Positions 1 through 6,451 of a DNA stretch of 7,662 nt are shown here, in pieces (the stretch's first letter is position 1; each line of letters begins with the position of its first letter). The position numbers and the translations under genes are program-made. This stretch comes from Lachnospiraceae bacterium (GTDB taxonomy: Bacteria > Bacillota > Clostridia > Lachnospirales > Lachnospiraceae): contig JAFOIS010000272.1 of assembly GCA_017420605.1 (NCBI GenBank), positions 1 through 7,662 on the forward strand. Reading direction: 5' to 3'. The notes beneath the pieces are model-generated. The model saw nothing but the letters and a program-made list of their open reading frames with translations, ran no database searches and had not been told where the DNA came from.

Positions 1-1743
1 AACTGCGGCACCCGTCTATCAGCGCCGCCCGCACAGGGTGCGCCGCAGGCGACGCCTTCCGATCGTCCCCCGCAGCAGTTCCCGCAGGGCGATCCGGGGC
101 GGCAGAACCTGCAGCGCCCGCAAAGCCCGCAGGGGCAGATGCAGAACGTGCAGCGCCCGGCCGGTACGCCGAAGGCGCCCGTAAAGAGTCGCGGGACCGC
201 GCTTATTGCCGGGATCCTCATATTCATTACGATCCTGATCGCCCTCCTCATCGGCGGGATCATGCTGCTGCGTACCAGATCGAACCGGATGCGCGCGGGC
301 GAGTCCGTACCGCCGGTGAGTTCGGAAGCCTCTGCGGAAAGCACGCCTTCGGGCGGGAACGATATTCCGGCGACGCCGGTCGTGACGGCGACGCCTACCC
401 CGGAACCCACGCCGGAGCCGCTCGTCGGGTTTGACGCGATCCTCGGCGCCGCGATTTCCGCAGCGGGAGGCGTTTCGATCGATCTCATCACCGTGGACGT
501 GGCGGAATACCCGGATGTCAAGCTTTATTACAGCGTAAAAGACAGGGAAGGCGACGCCTGCATCATGACGTCCCCGACCGCGGGCATCCGCGAAGCGCTC
601 CCCGGCGGCGACGAGATCGAACGCGAGATCCGCAGTATCGAGCGTCTCGAGGGCAATGAGGGGATCGGCTTCGACATTCTCGTCGACAAGTCGAGCAGTA
701 TGGAATACGACATGCCGCAGGTCCAGCGGATCCTCACCGAATTCATTCAGAGCATGGATTACGCGTCCGGCGACGCGGCGGAGATCATTTCCTTCGACAG
801 CTACCTGATGTATATGTGCACGTTCACGAACGACGTCTCGAACCTCCTGAACGGTATTTCCAATATGACGCCGTACGGAATGACGGCGCTGTATGACGCG
901 CTCTATACGGGCGTGGAAAACGCGGGGCTCCGCACCGGCGCGAACTGCGTGATCGCCTTTACCGACGGGATGGATAACGTAAGCGTCCATACCTGGCAGG
1001 AGGTCATTAACCTCGCCAATGAAAAGGAGATCCCGGTATACCTCATCGGCACGGACGGCGCCGACGCGGGCATCCTTGCCGATATCGCCTCGAAGACCGG
1101 CGGCTTCTACTGGAGCCTCGGGTCGATCGGCGATATGGATGAGATCCTGCAGCGCATTTACCGCGAGCAGAAAAACATGTACTGCATCACCTATGCGTCC
1201 GACAGCAGCTGGGATCCGTACGCGGAACGGTATGTATCCTGCGCGATCGTGGACGCGGACAACAGGGACATGGGCGCGAGCAGCATGAAGACGCCCATCA
1301 AGCCCGCAAAGCGCGCGGACAGGATCCATCACGACAGCCGCTATGAACTCATTGCCGGCGACGTCAGCTGGACCGAGGCCAACGACGAATGCATCCGCCG
1401 CGGCGGGCATCTCGTGACGATCGGCTCGCAGCAGGAAATGGACGAGATGGTGCGGATGGCGGAGGCGGCCGGCCTCAAATACGTCTGGATCGGCGGTTAT
1501 ACGTCGGTACGCGATAACGTCGCGTACGGCCACTGGGTGACCGGCGAACCCTTCAGCTACACGGCATGGTATCCGGGCGAACCCTCGCGCAATGACGCGG
1601 ACGGCACGCCGGAGTTCTACCTCATGCTCTGGAAGGTCGGCGACGAATGGTCCTGGAACGACCAGCGCAACGACGTGATCACAAATACGGGCTTTACCTA
1701 TTTCATCGGAAAGACGGGGTATATCTGCGAATATGAAGAATAA
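1..1743 (+). CDS. Membrane-anchored zinc-ribbon / vWA / C-type lectin protein (5' partial)
   Basis: Residues are numbered from the first codon in the window. The frame is open from base 1 and begins NCGTRLS, which matches the second half of a short zinc ribbon (xCxxCG), so the true start lies to the left. The first internal ATG is at 139, but the open Pro/Gln-rich stretch before it reads as protein. A single membrane helix spans about 66-90, followed by a Ser/Glu/Thr-Pro linker (TPTPEPTPEP). A vWA domain spans about 222-390 with a complete metal-ion-dependent adhesion site: DxSxS at D229/S231/S233, T295, and D322 in FTDGMD. A C-type lectin domain covers about 448-580, with WIGG, EPS (527-529), WND (552-554), terminal ICE, and one long-range disulfide candidate, C464-C576. 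The expected topology is zinc ribbon inside and vWA plus lectin outside. The ligand is unknown; adhesion or sensing is inferred. It overlaps the next gene by 11 bases, indicating one operon. Confidence 0.9.
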   Translation, partial: NCGTRLSAPPAQGAPQATPSDRPPQQFPQGDPGRQNLQRPQSPQGQMQNVQRPAGTPKAPVKSRGTALIAGILIFITILIALLIGGIMLLRTRSNRMRAGESVPPVSSEASAESTPSGGNDIPATPVVTATPTPEPTPEPLVGFDAILGAAISAAGGVSIDLITVDVAEYPDVKLYYSVKDREGDACIMTSPTAGIREALPGGDEIEREIRSIERLEGNEGIGFDILVDKSSSMEYDMPQVQRILTEFIQSMDYASGDAAEIISFDSYLMYMCTFTNDVSNLLNGISNMTPYGMTALYDALYTGVENAGLRTGANCVIAFTDGMDNVSVHTWQEVINLANEKEIPVYLIGTDGADAGILADIASKTGGFYWSLGSIGDMDEILQRIYREQKNMYCITYASDSSWDPYAERYVSCAIVDADNRDMGASSMKTPIKPAKRADRIHHDSRYELIAGDVSWTEANDECIRRGGHLVTIGSQQEMDEMVRMAEAAGLKYVWIGGYTSVRDNVAYGHWVTGEPFSYTAWYPGEPSRNDADGTPEFYLMLWKVGDEWSWNDQRNDVITNTGFTYFIGKTGYICEYEE

Positions 1744-3082
1744 GCTTGCTGTATTACTGGTGCTCCTTCTTGTCCTGTCTCTTACGGCATGCCACGTCGG
1801 CCCGCTCAACCGGAGCGAGGAGTACGTGCCGCCGGAAAGCAGCGCGGAAGAAAGTGTGACGGAAACACCCACGCCGACGCCCACGCCGGAGGAATCTTCG
1901 GAAGAAAGCGTCGAAGAACTGAGCGTGGAGGAAAGCTCCGAAGAGGAGAGCGCGCCGGAAAGCGAAGCGGAGGGGCCTGCGGTGATCGCGGCGGAGACGG
2001 TCGACAATGCCGAACAGACGGCGCTTGAGGAGAAGGAAAAGGAAGTGGACGCGATCCTCGCCGATCTGTCGACGGAAGAGAAGATCGCGCAGCTTTTCTT
2101 CGTCACGCCCGACGCGCTGGCGCGCCGCACCGACGTAACGCAGGTCGGCGATACGGTAAAGAGCGCCTTCCAGACGACGCCGGTCGGCGGACTCATTTTC
2201 TTCAAAAACAACATCACGGGAAAGAGCCAGATCCGACAGATGACGGGCGACGCGCAGAAAATGAGCGAGCGCCGGGTCGGCCTTCCGATCTTTCTTTCCG
2301 TGGATGAGGAAGGCGGAGAGGTGACGAGGATCTCCGGACGGGATGAGTTTTCGGATATCCCGGAGATCCCGTCGATGCGCGAGGTCGGGGAGAGCGGCAG
2401 CGAGACGTATGCCCGCGAGGTCGCGTCGCAGATGGCAGTTTACCTTGCCGATCTCGGCTTCAACATGGATTTCGCGCCGGTGCTCGACGTACTCACGAAC
2501 CCGGCGAATACGGTGATCGGAAGCCGTTCCTTCGGGAACGATCCGAACCTCGTCGCCCGCATGGGGCTCGCTGTGGCGGACGAGCTTTCCGCGAAGGGCA
2601 TCATCCCATGCTTCAAGCATTTCCCGGGACACGGCAATACGACGGCCGACACGCACGACGGCTACGCGTACACGGGAAAGGACCTGCAGGGGCTTACCGA
2701 CTGCGAGCTTATTCCGTTCACAGCCGCGATCGAGAACGGCGCGAAAATGATCATGGTCGGTCATTTCTCGCTGCCGAACGTGACGGGCGATAATACGCCG
2801 GCTTCAATGTCGCAGACGATCATGACGGAGATCGCGCGCAACCGGCTGGGCTTCAACGGGATCCTGATCACGGACGCGCTGAATATGGGCGCGATCGTGG
2901 GCAGCTACGGCGAGGATGAAGCGGCGGTCCAGTGTATCCTCGCGGGCGCGGATATGCTTCTTATGCCGTCGGATTTCTACGGCGCGTACCGGGCCGTCTG
3001 GGCTGCGGTCAACGACGGTACGATCACGGAGGAGAGGCTGGACGCTTCCGTCAAGCGGATCATCCGCGTGAAACTCGGATAA
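1733..3082 (+). CDS. nagZ: Beta-N-acetylhexosaminidase lipoprotein, glycoside hydrolase family 3 (NagZ-like)
   Basis: This enzyme is expected to remove terminal beta-linked N-acetylglucosamine, probably from peptidoglycan fragments, outside the membrane. The N-terminus is a lipoprotein signal ending LTAC, with C20 as the lipid-modified residue. Residues about 30-85 are a Thr-Pro then Glu/Ser-rich low-complexity linker, and the GH3 catalytic domain follows from about 103 to the end. Family hallmarks are present: DEEGG, KHFPGHG (295-301) followed by D306-T-H308, the Asp-His pair typical of NagZ-type enzymes, and the nucleophile D381 in ITDALNM. At 449 residues it is a single-domain form without a C-terminal extension. 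The ATG overlaps the end of the upstream gene by 11 bases and has no good Shine-Dalgarno site (GGGG lies 13 bases away), so translational coupling is likely. The family call is firm; the exact substrate is inferred. The 3' end overlaps the convergent permease gene by 23 bases. Confidence 0.93.
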   Translation: MKNKLAVLLVLLLVLSLTACHVGPLNRSEEYVPPESSAEESVTETPTPTPTPEESSEESVEELSVEESSEEESAPESEAEGPAVIAAETVDNAEQTALEEKEKEVDAILADLSTEEKIAQLFFVTPDALARRTDVTQVGDTVKSAFQTTPVGGLIFFKNNITGKSQIRQMTGDAQKMSERRVGLPIFLSVDEEGGEVTRISGRDEFSDIPEIPSMREVGESGSETYAREVASQMAVYLADLGFNMDFAPVLDVLTNPANTVIGSRSFGNDPNLVARMGLAVADELSAKGIIPCFKHFPGHGNTTADTHDGYAYTGKDLQGLTDCELIPFTAAIENGAKMIMVGHFSLPNVTGDNTPASMSQTIMTEIARNRLGFNGILITDALNMGAIVGSYGEDEAAVQCILAGADMLLMPSDFYGAYRAVWAAVNDGTITEERLDASVKRIIRVKLG

Positions 3083-3893
3083 GGCAGCAGAGCCCGAAGG
3101 CGGCGGCATCTACGGCGACGACCGTGGAACCGACGGGCGTACCGGCAAGGATCGAGATGAGGATGCCGAGCGTGGCGCAGACGACGGACAGGACCGCCGC
3201 GCAGACCGTGACCGACCGGAAGCTCTTGAAAAGCCGCATGGCGGAGAGCGCCGGGAAAATGACGAGCGCCGAGATGAGGAGCGAGCCTACGAGGTTCATG
3301 GCGAGCACGACGATCACCGCGATCGTAACGGCGATAAGAAGCTGGTAGCGCTTCGTGCGGATCCCCGTCGCCCGGGCGAAATCCTCATCGAAGGTGACGG
3401 CGAAGATCCTGCCGTAAAAGAGAATAAAGACCGCAATGACGGCAAGGGAGAGGATGACGCACAGCCATACCTCTCTTTTTGTAAGCGTCAGGATCGACGT
3501 GGAGCCGAAGAGCGTCGAGCAGACGTCTCCCGAAATATTCGCCGACGTCGAAAAAAGGTGCATGAGAAGATAGCCGAAGGCGAGGGCGCCGACGGACAGC
3601 ATCGCGATCGCGGCGTCTCCCTTGATCTTTGCGTTCTGACCGGTGCGGAGCAGGAGGACGGCGGAGACGACGGTGACCGGAAGTACGACGAGCATCCGGT
3701 TCGAAAGACCGAGCACCGCGGCGACGGCGATCGCGCCGAAGGCCACGTGGGAAAGCCCGTCCCCGATGAAGGAGAAGCGTTTGAGCACGAGCACCACGCC
3801 GAGCATCGCCGAACACAGCGAGATCAGCACGCCGACGATAAGCGCGTAGCGCACGAACGGATAGGAGAGGTACGCCGCAAGTTTTTCGATCAT
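3060..3893 (-). CDS. znuB: Metal ABC transporter permease, ZnuB/ABC-3 family
   Basis: This 277-residue integral membrane protein forms the channel of a zinc- or manganese-type ABC importer. It is almost entirely hydrophobic helices and carries ABC-3 family motifs: GDGLSHVAFG (44-53), and GTPVGSTV (251-258) before the last helix. The length is normal for the family. The frame stays open upstream to 3950, but the start at 3893 is preferred: AGGAGGT lies 6 bases upstream, and its ATG overlaps the TGA of the ATPase gene (ATGA), a classic coupled junction. It is the last gene of the four-gene operon. Its final codons run 23 bases into the 3' end of the convergent hexosaminidase gene. Zinc as substrate is inferred from the binding protein's His-rich loop; manganese or iron cannot be excluded. 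Confidence 0.93.
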   Translation of the reverse strand: MIEKLAAYLSYPFVRYALIVGVLISLCSAMLGVVLVLKRFSFIGDGLSHVAFGAIAVAAVLGLSNRMLVVLPVTVVSAVLLLRTGQNAKIKGDAAIAMLSVGALAFGYLLMHLFSTSANISGDVCSTLFGSTSILTLTKREVWLCVILSLAVIAVFILFYGRIFAVTFDEDFARATGIRTKRYQLLIAVTIAVIVVLAMNLVGSLLISALVIFPALSAMRLFKSFRSVTVCAAVLSVVCATLGILISILAGTPVGSTVVAVDAAAFGLCCLIRVSRG

Positions 3894-4597
3894 GACAGGA
3901 CCTCCTTTTTTTCCGCCGGCTCGGGCTTCCCGGGATGGGTCGCGTAACACGCTTTCGTATCGAAGAAGACCGTTTCTCCGACATGGAGGATGTGTGTGGC
4001 GTATTGCAGGGCGGCGTCGATGTCATGCGTGATCATGATCACCGCGATGCCTTCTTTATGCAGCGTCGAGACAGCGGCGTACATTTCCTTCGCGGCGTCG
4101 GGGTCGAGCCCCGCGACCGGTTCGTCGAGAAGCAGAAGCGTTTCCGTGGCGCAGAGCGCCCGCGCCAGAAGGACGCGCTGCATCTGCCCGCCGGAAAGCT
4201 CGCGGAAGCATTTCCCGGCAAGATTCCGGATACCGAGCCGGTCCATGACGGCGTCCGCCTGCTGTTTTTCTTCCTTTGTCAGGAAGGAAAACGGTTTTTT
4301 GCGTCCCTGGAAACCGGAGCGGACGATCTCCGCGCAGGAAGCCGGAAAGTCCTGCTGAACGGCCGTTCTCTGCGGAAGATATCCGATGCCGGTCCGGGTC
4401 AGGCCGTCGCCGGTCTCGATCGTGCCGGAAAGCGGCGGAATGAGGCCGAGGAGCGTTTTCATGAGCGTGGTCTTGCCGGAACCGTTCTCGCCGACGATGC
4501 ACAGGTAATCGCCGCGGTCCACCTTGAAGGTGAGCCCCGAAATGACGGGTTCCCGCTCATATCCGCAGGACAGTTCCGTAACTTTGATGAGTGACAT
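3890..4597 (-). CDS. znuC: Metal ABC transporter ATP-binding protein, ZnuC-like
   Basis: This cytoplasmic ATPase of 235 residues energises the metal importer. All nucleotide-binding motifs are intact: Walker A GENGSGKT (36-43), Q-loop Q76, signature LSGGQ (134-138), Walker B LLLLDEP with D158/E159, and switch H191 in MITHD. The frame can be read back to 4627, but ATG at 4597 is chosen because GGAG lies 6 bases upstream and the protein then begins MSLIKVTELSCGY, as family members usually do. The stop overlaps the permease start by 4 bases. A 59-base gap separates it from the upstream binding-protein gene, the only real gap inside the operon. Substrate specificity comes from its partners and cannot be read from this protein. 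Confidence 0.94.
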   Translation of the reverse strand: MSLIKVTELSCGYEREPVISGLTFKVDRGDYLCIVGENGSGKTTLMKTLLGLIPPLSGTIETGDGLTRTGIGYLPQRTAVQQDFPASCAEIVRSGFQGRKKPFSFLTKEEKQQADAVMDRLGIRNLAGKCFRELSGGQMQRVLLARALCATETLLLLDEPVAGLDPDAAKEMYAAVSTLHKEGIAVIMITHDIDAALQYATHILHVGETVFFDTKACYATHPGKPEPAEKKEVLS

Positions 4598-4656
4598 ATC
4601 GTTCTCCGTATCGTTTTCCGGCCGCAATGCCGGACCGCTTTATCCGCTGCGGCTTC
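4598..4656 (-). other. Intra-operon spacer with GC-rich hairpin between znuA and znuC
   Basis: This 59-base gap contains a perfect 6-base-pair inverted repeat, TCCGGC at 4617-4622 and GCCGGA at 4629-4634, with a 6-base loop. It is not followed by a run of U in the transcript, so it does not look like a terminator. An alternative pairing shares two of its bases: GCCGCA (4621-4626) with TGCGGC (4648-4653). The structure might adjust mRNA stability or the ratio of binding protein to ATPase. Such short repeats are easy to find by chance in GC-rich DNA, so the function is speculative. Confidence 0.3.
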
Positions 4657-5742
4657 TCAGTACAGTGCTTCTTTCAGGACACCGAGATTCTTTTCCATGA
4701 TCCCAAGGTAGGTCTCCCCGGCATCGATCTCTTTGCCTGTTACGGACTGCATGGAATCAAGCGTCAGTACTTTCTGATTTTTTGCCGCCGTGTTTTCGAT
4801 GATCGTCCGCGCGATCCGCTCATCGCTCCCGTCGATCACAAGGACGCAGGGCAGCGACAGGGTGTCGGTCTTTTCCGCCAGGAAGATCACCGTTTCGAAA
4901 CTCGCTTCGGTCTCCGCGGAGCAGCCGCTGAAGGCGGCGTAGCAGGTGAGGCCGTAGTCATCCGCAAGGTAGCGGAACGGGGAACGGTCACCGAAAAGAA
5001 GCGTTTTGCGTCCGGCCCGGCCGACCGCGTCCGTGTAGGCCTGATCGAGCGTATCGAGCTTTTCCGTATAGGCGGCAAGCGTCTCTTCATAGTACGCTTT
5101 ATTTCCGGGATCCAGTTTGATCAGCGCGTCCGTGATCGCCCGGCAGGATGCCTGCGCGTTCCGCAGCGAAAGCCAGACGTGTTCGTCATACCCGGTCACG
5201 TGGGAATCCGCGGAACCGTGTCCGTGGTCCGCATCGCCACCGTGCCCGTCTCCGGCCTCATCCGCTCCGTTTTCTTCCGCCTCTTCCTGCATTCCCTCCA
5301 ACAGTACTTCTTCCTTCGCAGCATCGCCGAGTACAGACAGCAGATCGACCGCGATCCGGCCGGGGTTGCCCGCATTGCGGAGAGCGTCCCGCACCCAACT
5401 GTCCGATTCGCCGCCGACGTAAATGAAAAGGTCGCAGGAGGCGATGGTCATCATGTCTTCCGCCGTCAGCTGGAAACTGTGCATGTCGGTGCCGCTGTCA
5501 AGAAGAAGCGTAACGGTCGCGCCGCCGGGATTCTCCCCGAGGAGGTTTTTTACCCAGTCGTATTCCGGGAAGATCGTCGCGACGATGCGAAGCTGCCCTT
5601 CCTTCTTTCCGTCCGCGTCCGCCGCCCCGTTTCCGCAGCCGGCAAGGCCAAAGAGGAGAAGAAGGGCGAGAAGGAGAGCGGCCGTGCGCCTTGCCCCGGT
5701 GTGCTTTCCGCCTTCGCGCAGGGCTGTTTTCCGTGTGCTCAT
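4657..5742 (-). CDS. znuA: Metal ABC transporter substrate-binding lipoprotein, ZnuA-like with His-rich loop
   Basis: This protein captures metal outside the membrane and delivers it to the permease. It has 361 residues, with a lipoprotein signal ending GLAGC (lipid-modified C36) and a mature domain of the ZnuA/PsaA class from about 50. Two standard metal-ligand regions are present: H88 in GTDMHSF and H188 in DEHVWLS. Just before H188 lies an acidic, His-rich loop (about 161-185, with H167, H173, H175 and H181), a trait associated with zinc-binding members. Where classical members carry a third His before the GYL/GYF segment, this one reads FGDRSPFRYLADDYGL (250-265), followed by FSGCSAETEAS. 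The start at 5742 is chosen over upstream in-frame ATGs because AGGAGGT lies 9 bases upstream, the signal peptide begins correctly, and the ATG overlaps the regulator's TGA by 4 bases. Zinc is the best guess for the substrate. Confidence 0.92.
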   Translation of the reverse strand: MSTRKTALREGGKHTGARRTAALLLALLLLFGLAGCGNGAADADGKKEGQLRIVATIFPEYDWVKNLLGENPGGATVTLLLDSGTDMHSFQLTAEDMMTIASCDLFIYVGGESDSWVRDALRNAGNPGRIAVDLLSVLGDAAKEEVLLEGMQEEAEENGADEAGDGHGGDADHGHGSADSHVTGYDEHVWLSLRNAQASCRAITDALIKLDPGNKAYYEETLAAYTEKLDTLDQAYTDAVGRAGRKTLLFGDRSPFRYLADDYGLTCYAAFSGCSAETEASFETVIFLAEKTDTLSLPCVLVIDGSDERIARTIIENTAAKNQKVLTLDSMQSVTGKEIDAGETYLGIMEKNLGVLKEALY

Positions 5743-6236
5743 GACGTACGCACCTCCTGCGGTCCGTCCGCGTGCGGGGCATGGCAGCCGGCTTCCTTTG
5801 TGCCGGCGGCAGCATCGCGGCCGCCGCGGCACTTTTCACACAGCCCGTAGAACACGGTGCGCCGCGGATCCAGCGTGAAGCCGTGATGCGCAAGCAGATG
5901 TTCGCCCAGCTCGGTGACGGCGGTGCAGTGCACGTGGAAAAGCGTCCCGCAGACCTCGCATTTGCAGTGGTAGCAGGCCGTCTCCCCGCAGTGCGCAGTC
6001 CTGTCGATATATTCGAAGCAGGCGGGCGAAGTGCTGTCGATGTTGTATTTGCTTACTTCTCCTTCGTCCACGAGCATTTCGAGCTGCCGGTAGACGGTCG
6101 CCTGCCCGATGGAGATGCCGTCCTTTTCAAAATGCCGGCAGACGTCGCCGGCCGTCACGTGGACGCCCGGAACGGTCCGGAGGTACGAAAGGAGAAGATC
6201 CCGCTGTTTTGTTTTATATTTTGCCTTTTCTGCCAT
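5739..6236 (-). CDS. Fur-family metal-responsive transcriptional regulator, probable Zur
   Basis: This 165-residue cytoplasmic repressor is the first gene of the metal-uptake operon. The N-terminal winged helix includes ISIGQATVYRQLEML (41-55), the recognition-helix pattern of Fur proteins. The C-terminal dimerisation/metal domain has the two CxxC pairs of the structural zinc site, C93/C96 and C133/C136, and a His/Cys-rich stretch (H82, C83, C88, H90, C91, H101, H103, C104) with sensory-site candidates including H117 and H118. After the second CxxC there is a short tail with CHAPH (151-155). The frame continues upstream to 6371, but the start at 6236 is chosen because GGAG lies 5 bases before it and because earlier Met codons sit at or upstream of the promoter. 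Assignment as Zur rather than Fur or PerR rests on its position with a ZnuA-like gene; the sensed metal cannot be read from sequence alone. Confidence 0.92.
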   Translation of the reverse strand: MAEKAKYKTKQRDLLLSYLRTVPGVHVTAGDVCRHFEKDGISIGQATVYRQLEMLVDEGEVSKYNIDSTSPACFEYIDRTAHCGETACYHCKCEVCGTLFHVHCTAVTELGEHLLAHHGFTLDPRRTVFYGLCEKCRGGRDAAAGTKEAGCHAPHADGPQEVRTS

Positions 6237-6248
6237 ATTTGCTCCAAT

Positions 6249-6265
6249 TTGAGAAGTGTTCTCAA
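6249..6265. promoter_or_regulatory. Palindromic operator over the metal-operon start site (putative Fur/Zur box)
   Basis: This is a perfect 7-3-7 inverted repeat, TTGAGAA-gtg-TTCTCAA, with arms that extend (AA/TT after one mismatch) to 6246-6268. Read as a 7-1-7 box, TGAGAAG-T-GTTCTCA keeps the outer TGA/TCA and the AA/TT positions of the known Fur/Zur/PerR pattern TGATAAT-n-ATTATCA. It begins at the last base of the predicted -10 box and covers the expected transcription start, the position of a classical repressor site. Binding by the Fur-family protein encoded just downstream is inferred. Confidence 0.72.
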
Positions 6266-6293
6266 TTTTAGCACCGGCCGCCCTGCCCGTCAA
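6265..6293 (-). promoter_or_regulatory. Promoter of the regulator-znuACB operon
   Basis: On the minus strand a -35 box TTGACG (6288-6293) and a -10 box TAAAAT (6265-6270) are separated by exactly 17 bases, close to the sigma-70/SigA consensus. Transcription would begin near 6258, giving a leader of about 20 bases that contains GGAG before the ATG at 6236. The putative operator lies directly over the start site. Confidence 0.75.
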
Positions 6294-6372
6294 TACGGGA
6301 ATTCCGTCGGGCTGCGGGAAACGCCGGCATAGTATTGTGAGACACGACGCACAGAGGCGGCGAAATTTCATC

Positions 6373-6400
6373 TTGACATGACGTTTCAGAGTGCTATTTT
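6373..6400 (+). promoter_or_regulatory. Candidate promoter of the cstA-like gene
   Basis: A perfect -35 box TTGACA (6373-6378) is followed after 16 bases by TATTTT (6395-6400), a moderate -10 match. Transcription would start near 6407, leaving a leader of about 45 bases with GGGAGG (6439-6444) located 7 bases before the ATG. No CcpA-type or other recognised operator was identified. The small palindromes GAAATTTC (6362-6369) and TCAGCTGA (6425-6432) are too short to interpret. Confidence 0.5.
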
Positions 6401-6451
6401 GTATGGAAAGAAAATGTTAACCTGTCAGCTGAGTATGAGGGAGGCAGTGAT

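Noticed and set aside
1333..1743. Lectin domain as target of a diversity-generating retroelement
   Set aside because: C-type lectin folds are known variable targets, but no reverse transcriptase or template repeat is in the window, and the domain's end shows no obvious excess of AAC-type codons. Flanking sequence would be needed to reopen this.
19..2217. A 732-codon minus-strand open frame opposite the vWA/lectin and hexosaminidase genes
   Set aside because: It is antisense to two genes with clear domain motifs. The translation is Arg/Ala/Val/Asp-rich with no recognisable domain. In GC-rich DNA the frame opposite a real gene is often open by codon composition.
4591..5850. A 419-codon plus-strand open frame opposite the metal-binding protein and ATPase start
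   Set aside because: It is antisense to znuA, which has a lipobox, metal-ligand motifs, a ribosome binding site and coupled junctions. The frame shows no domain and appears to be a composition shadow.
6298..6305. Short palindromes GGAATTCC, GAAATTTC and TCAGCTGA in the divergent intergenic region
   Set aside because: Eight-base palindromes are expected by chance in 215 bases, and none is placed symmetrically on a promoter element.
6237..6371. N-terminal extension of the Fur-family regulator by 45 residues
   Set aside because: The extension would have to be translated from sequence at and upstream of the predicted promoter. The ATG at 6236 has GGAG at proper spacing and begins the protein as Fur relatives do.
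6403..6420. Five-codon leader ORF (ATG to TAA) before the cstA-like gene
   Set aside because: It has no ribosome binding site, would begin upstream of or at the predicted transcription start, and shows no attenuator structure.
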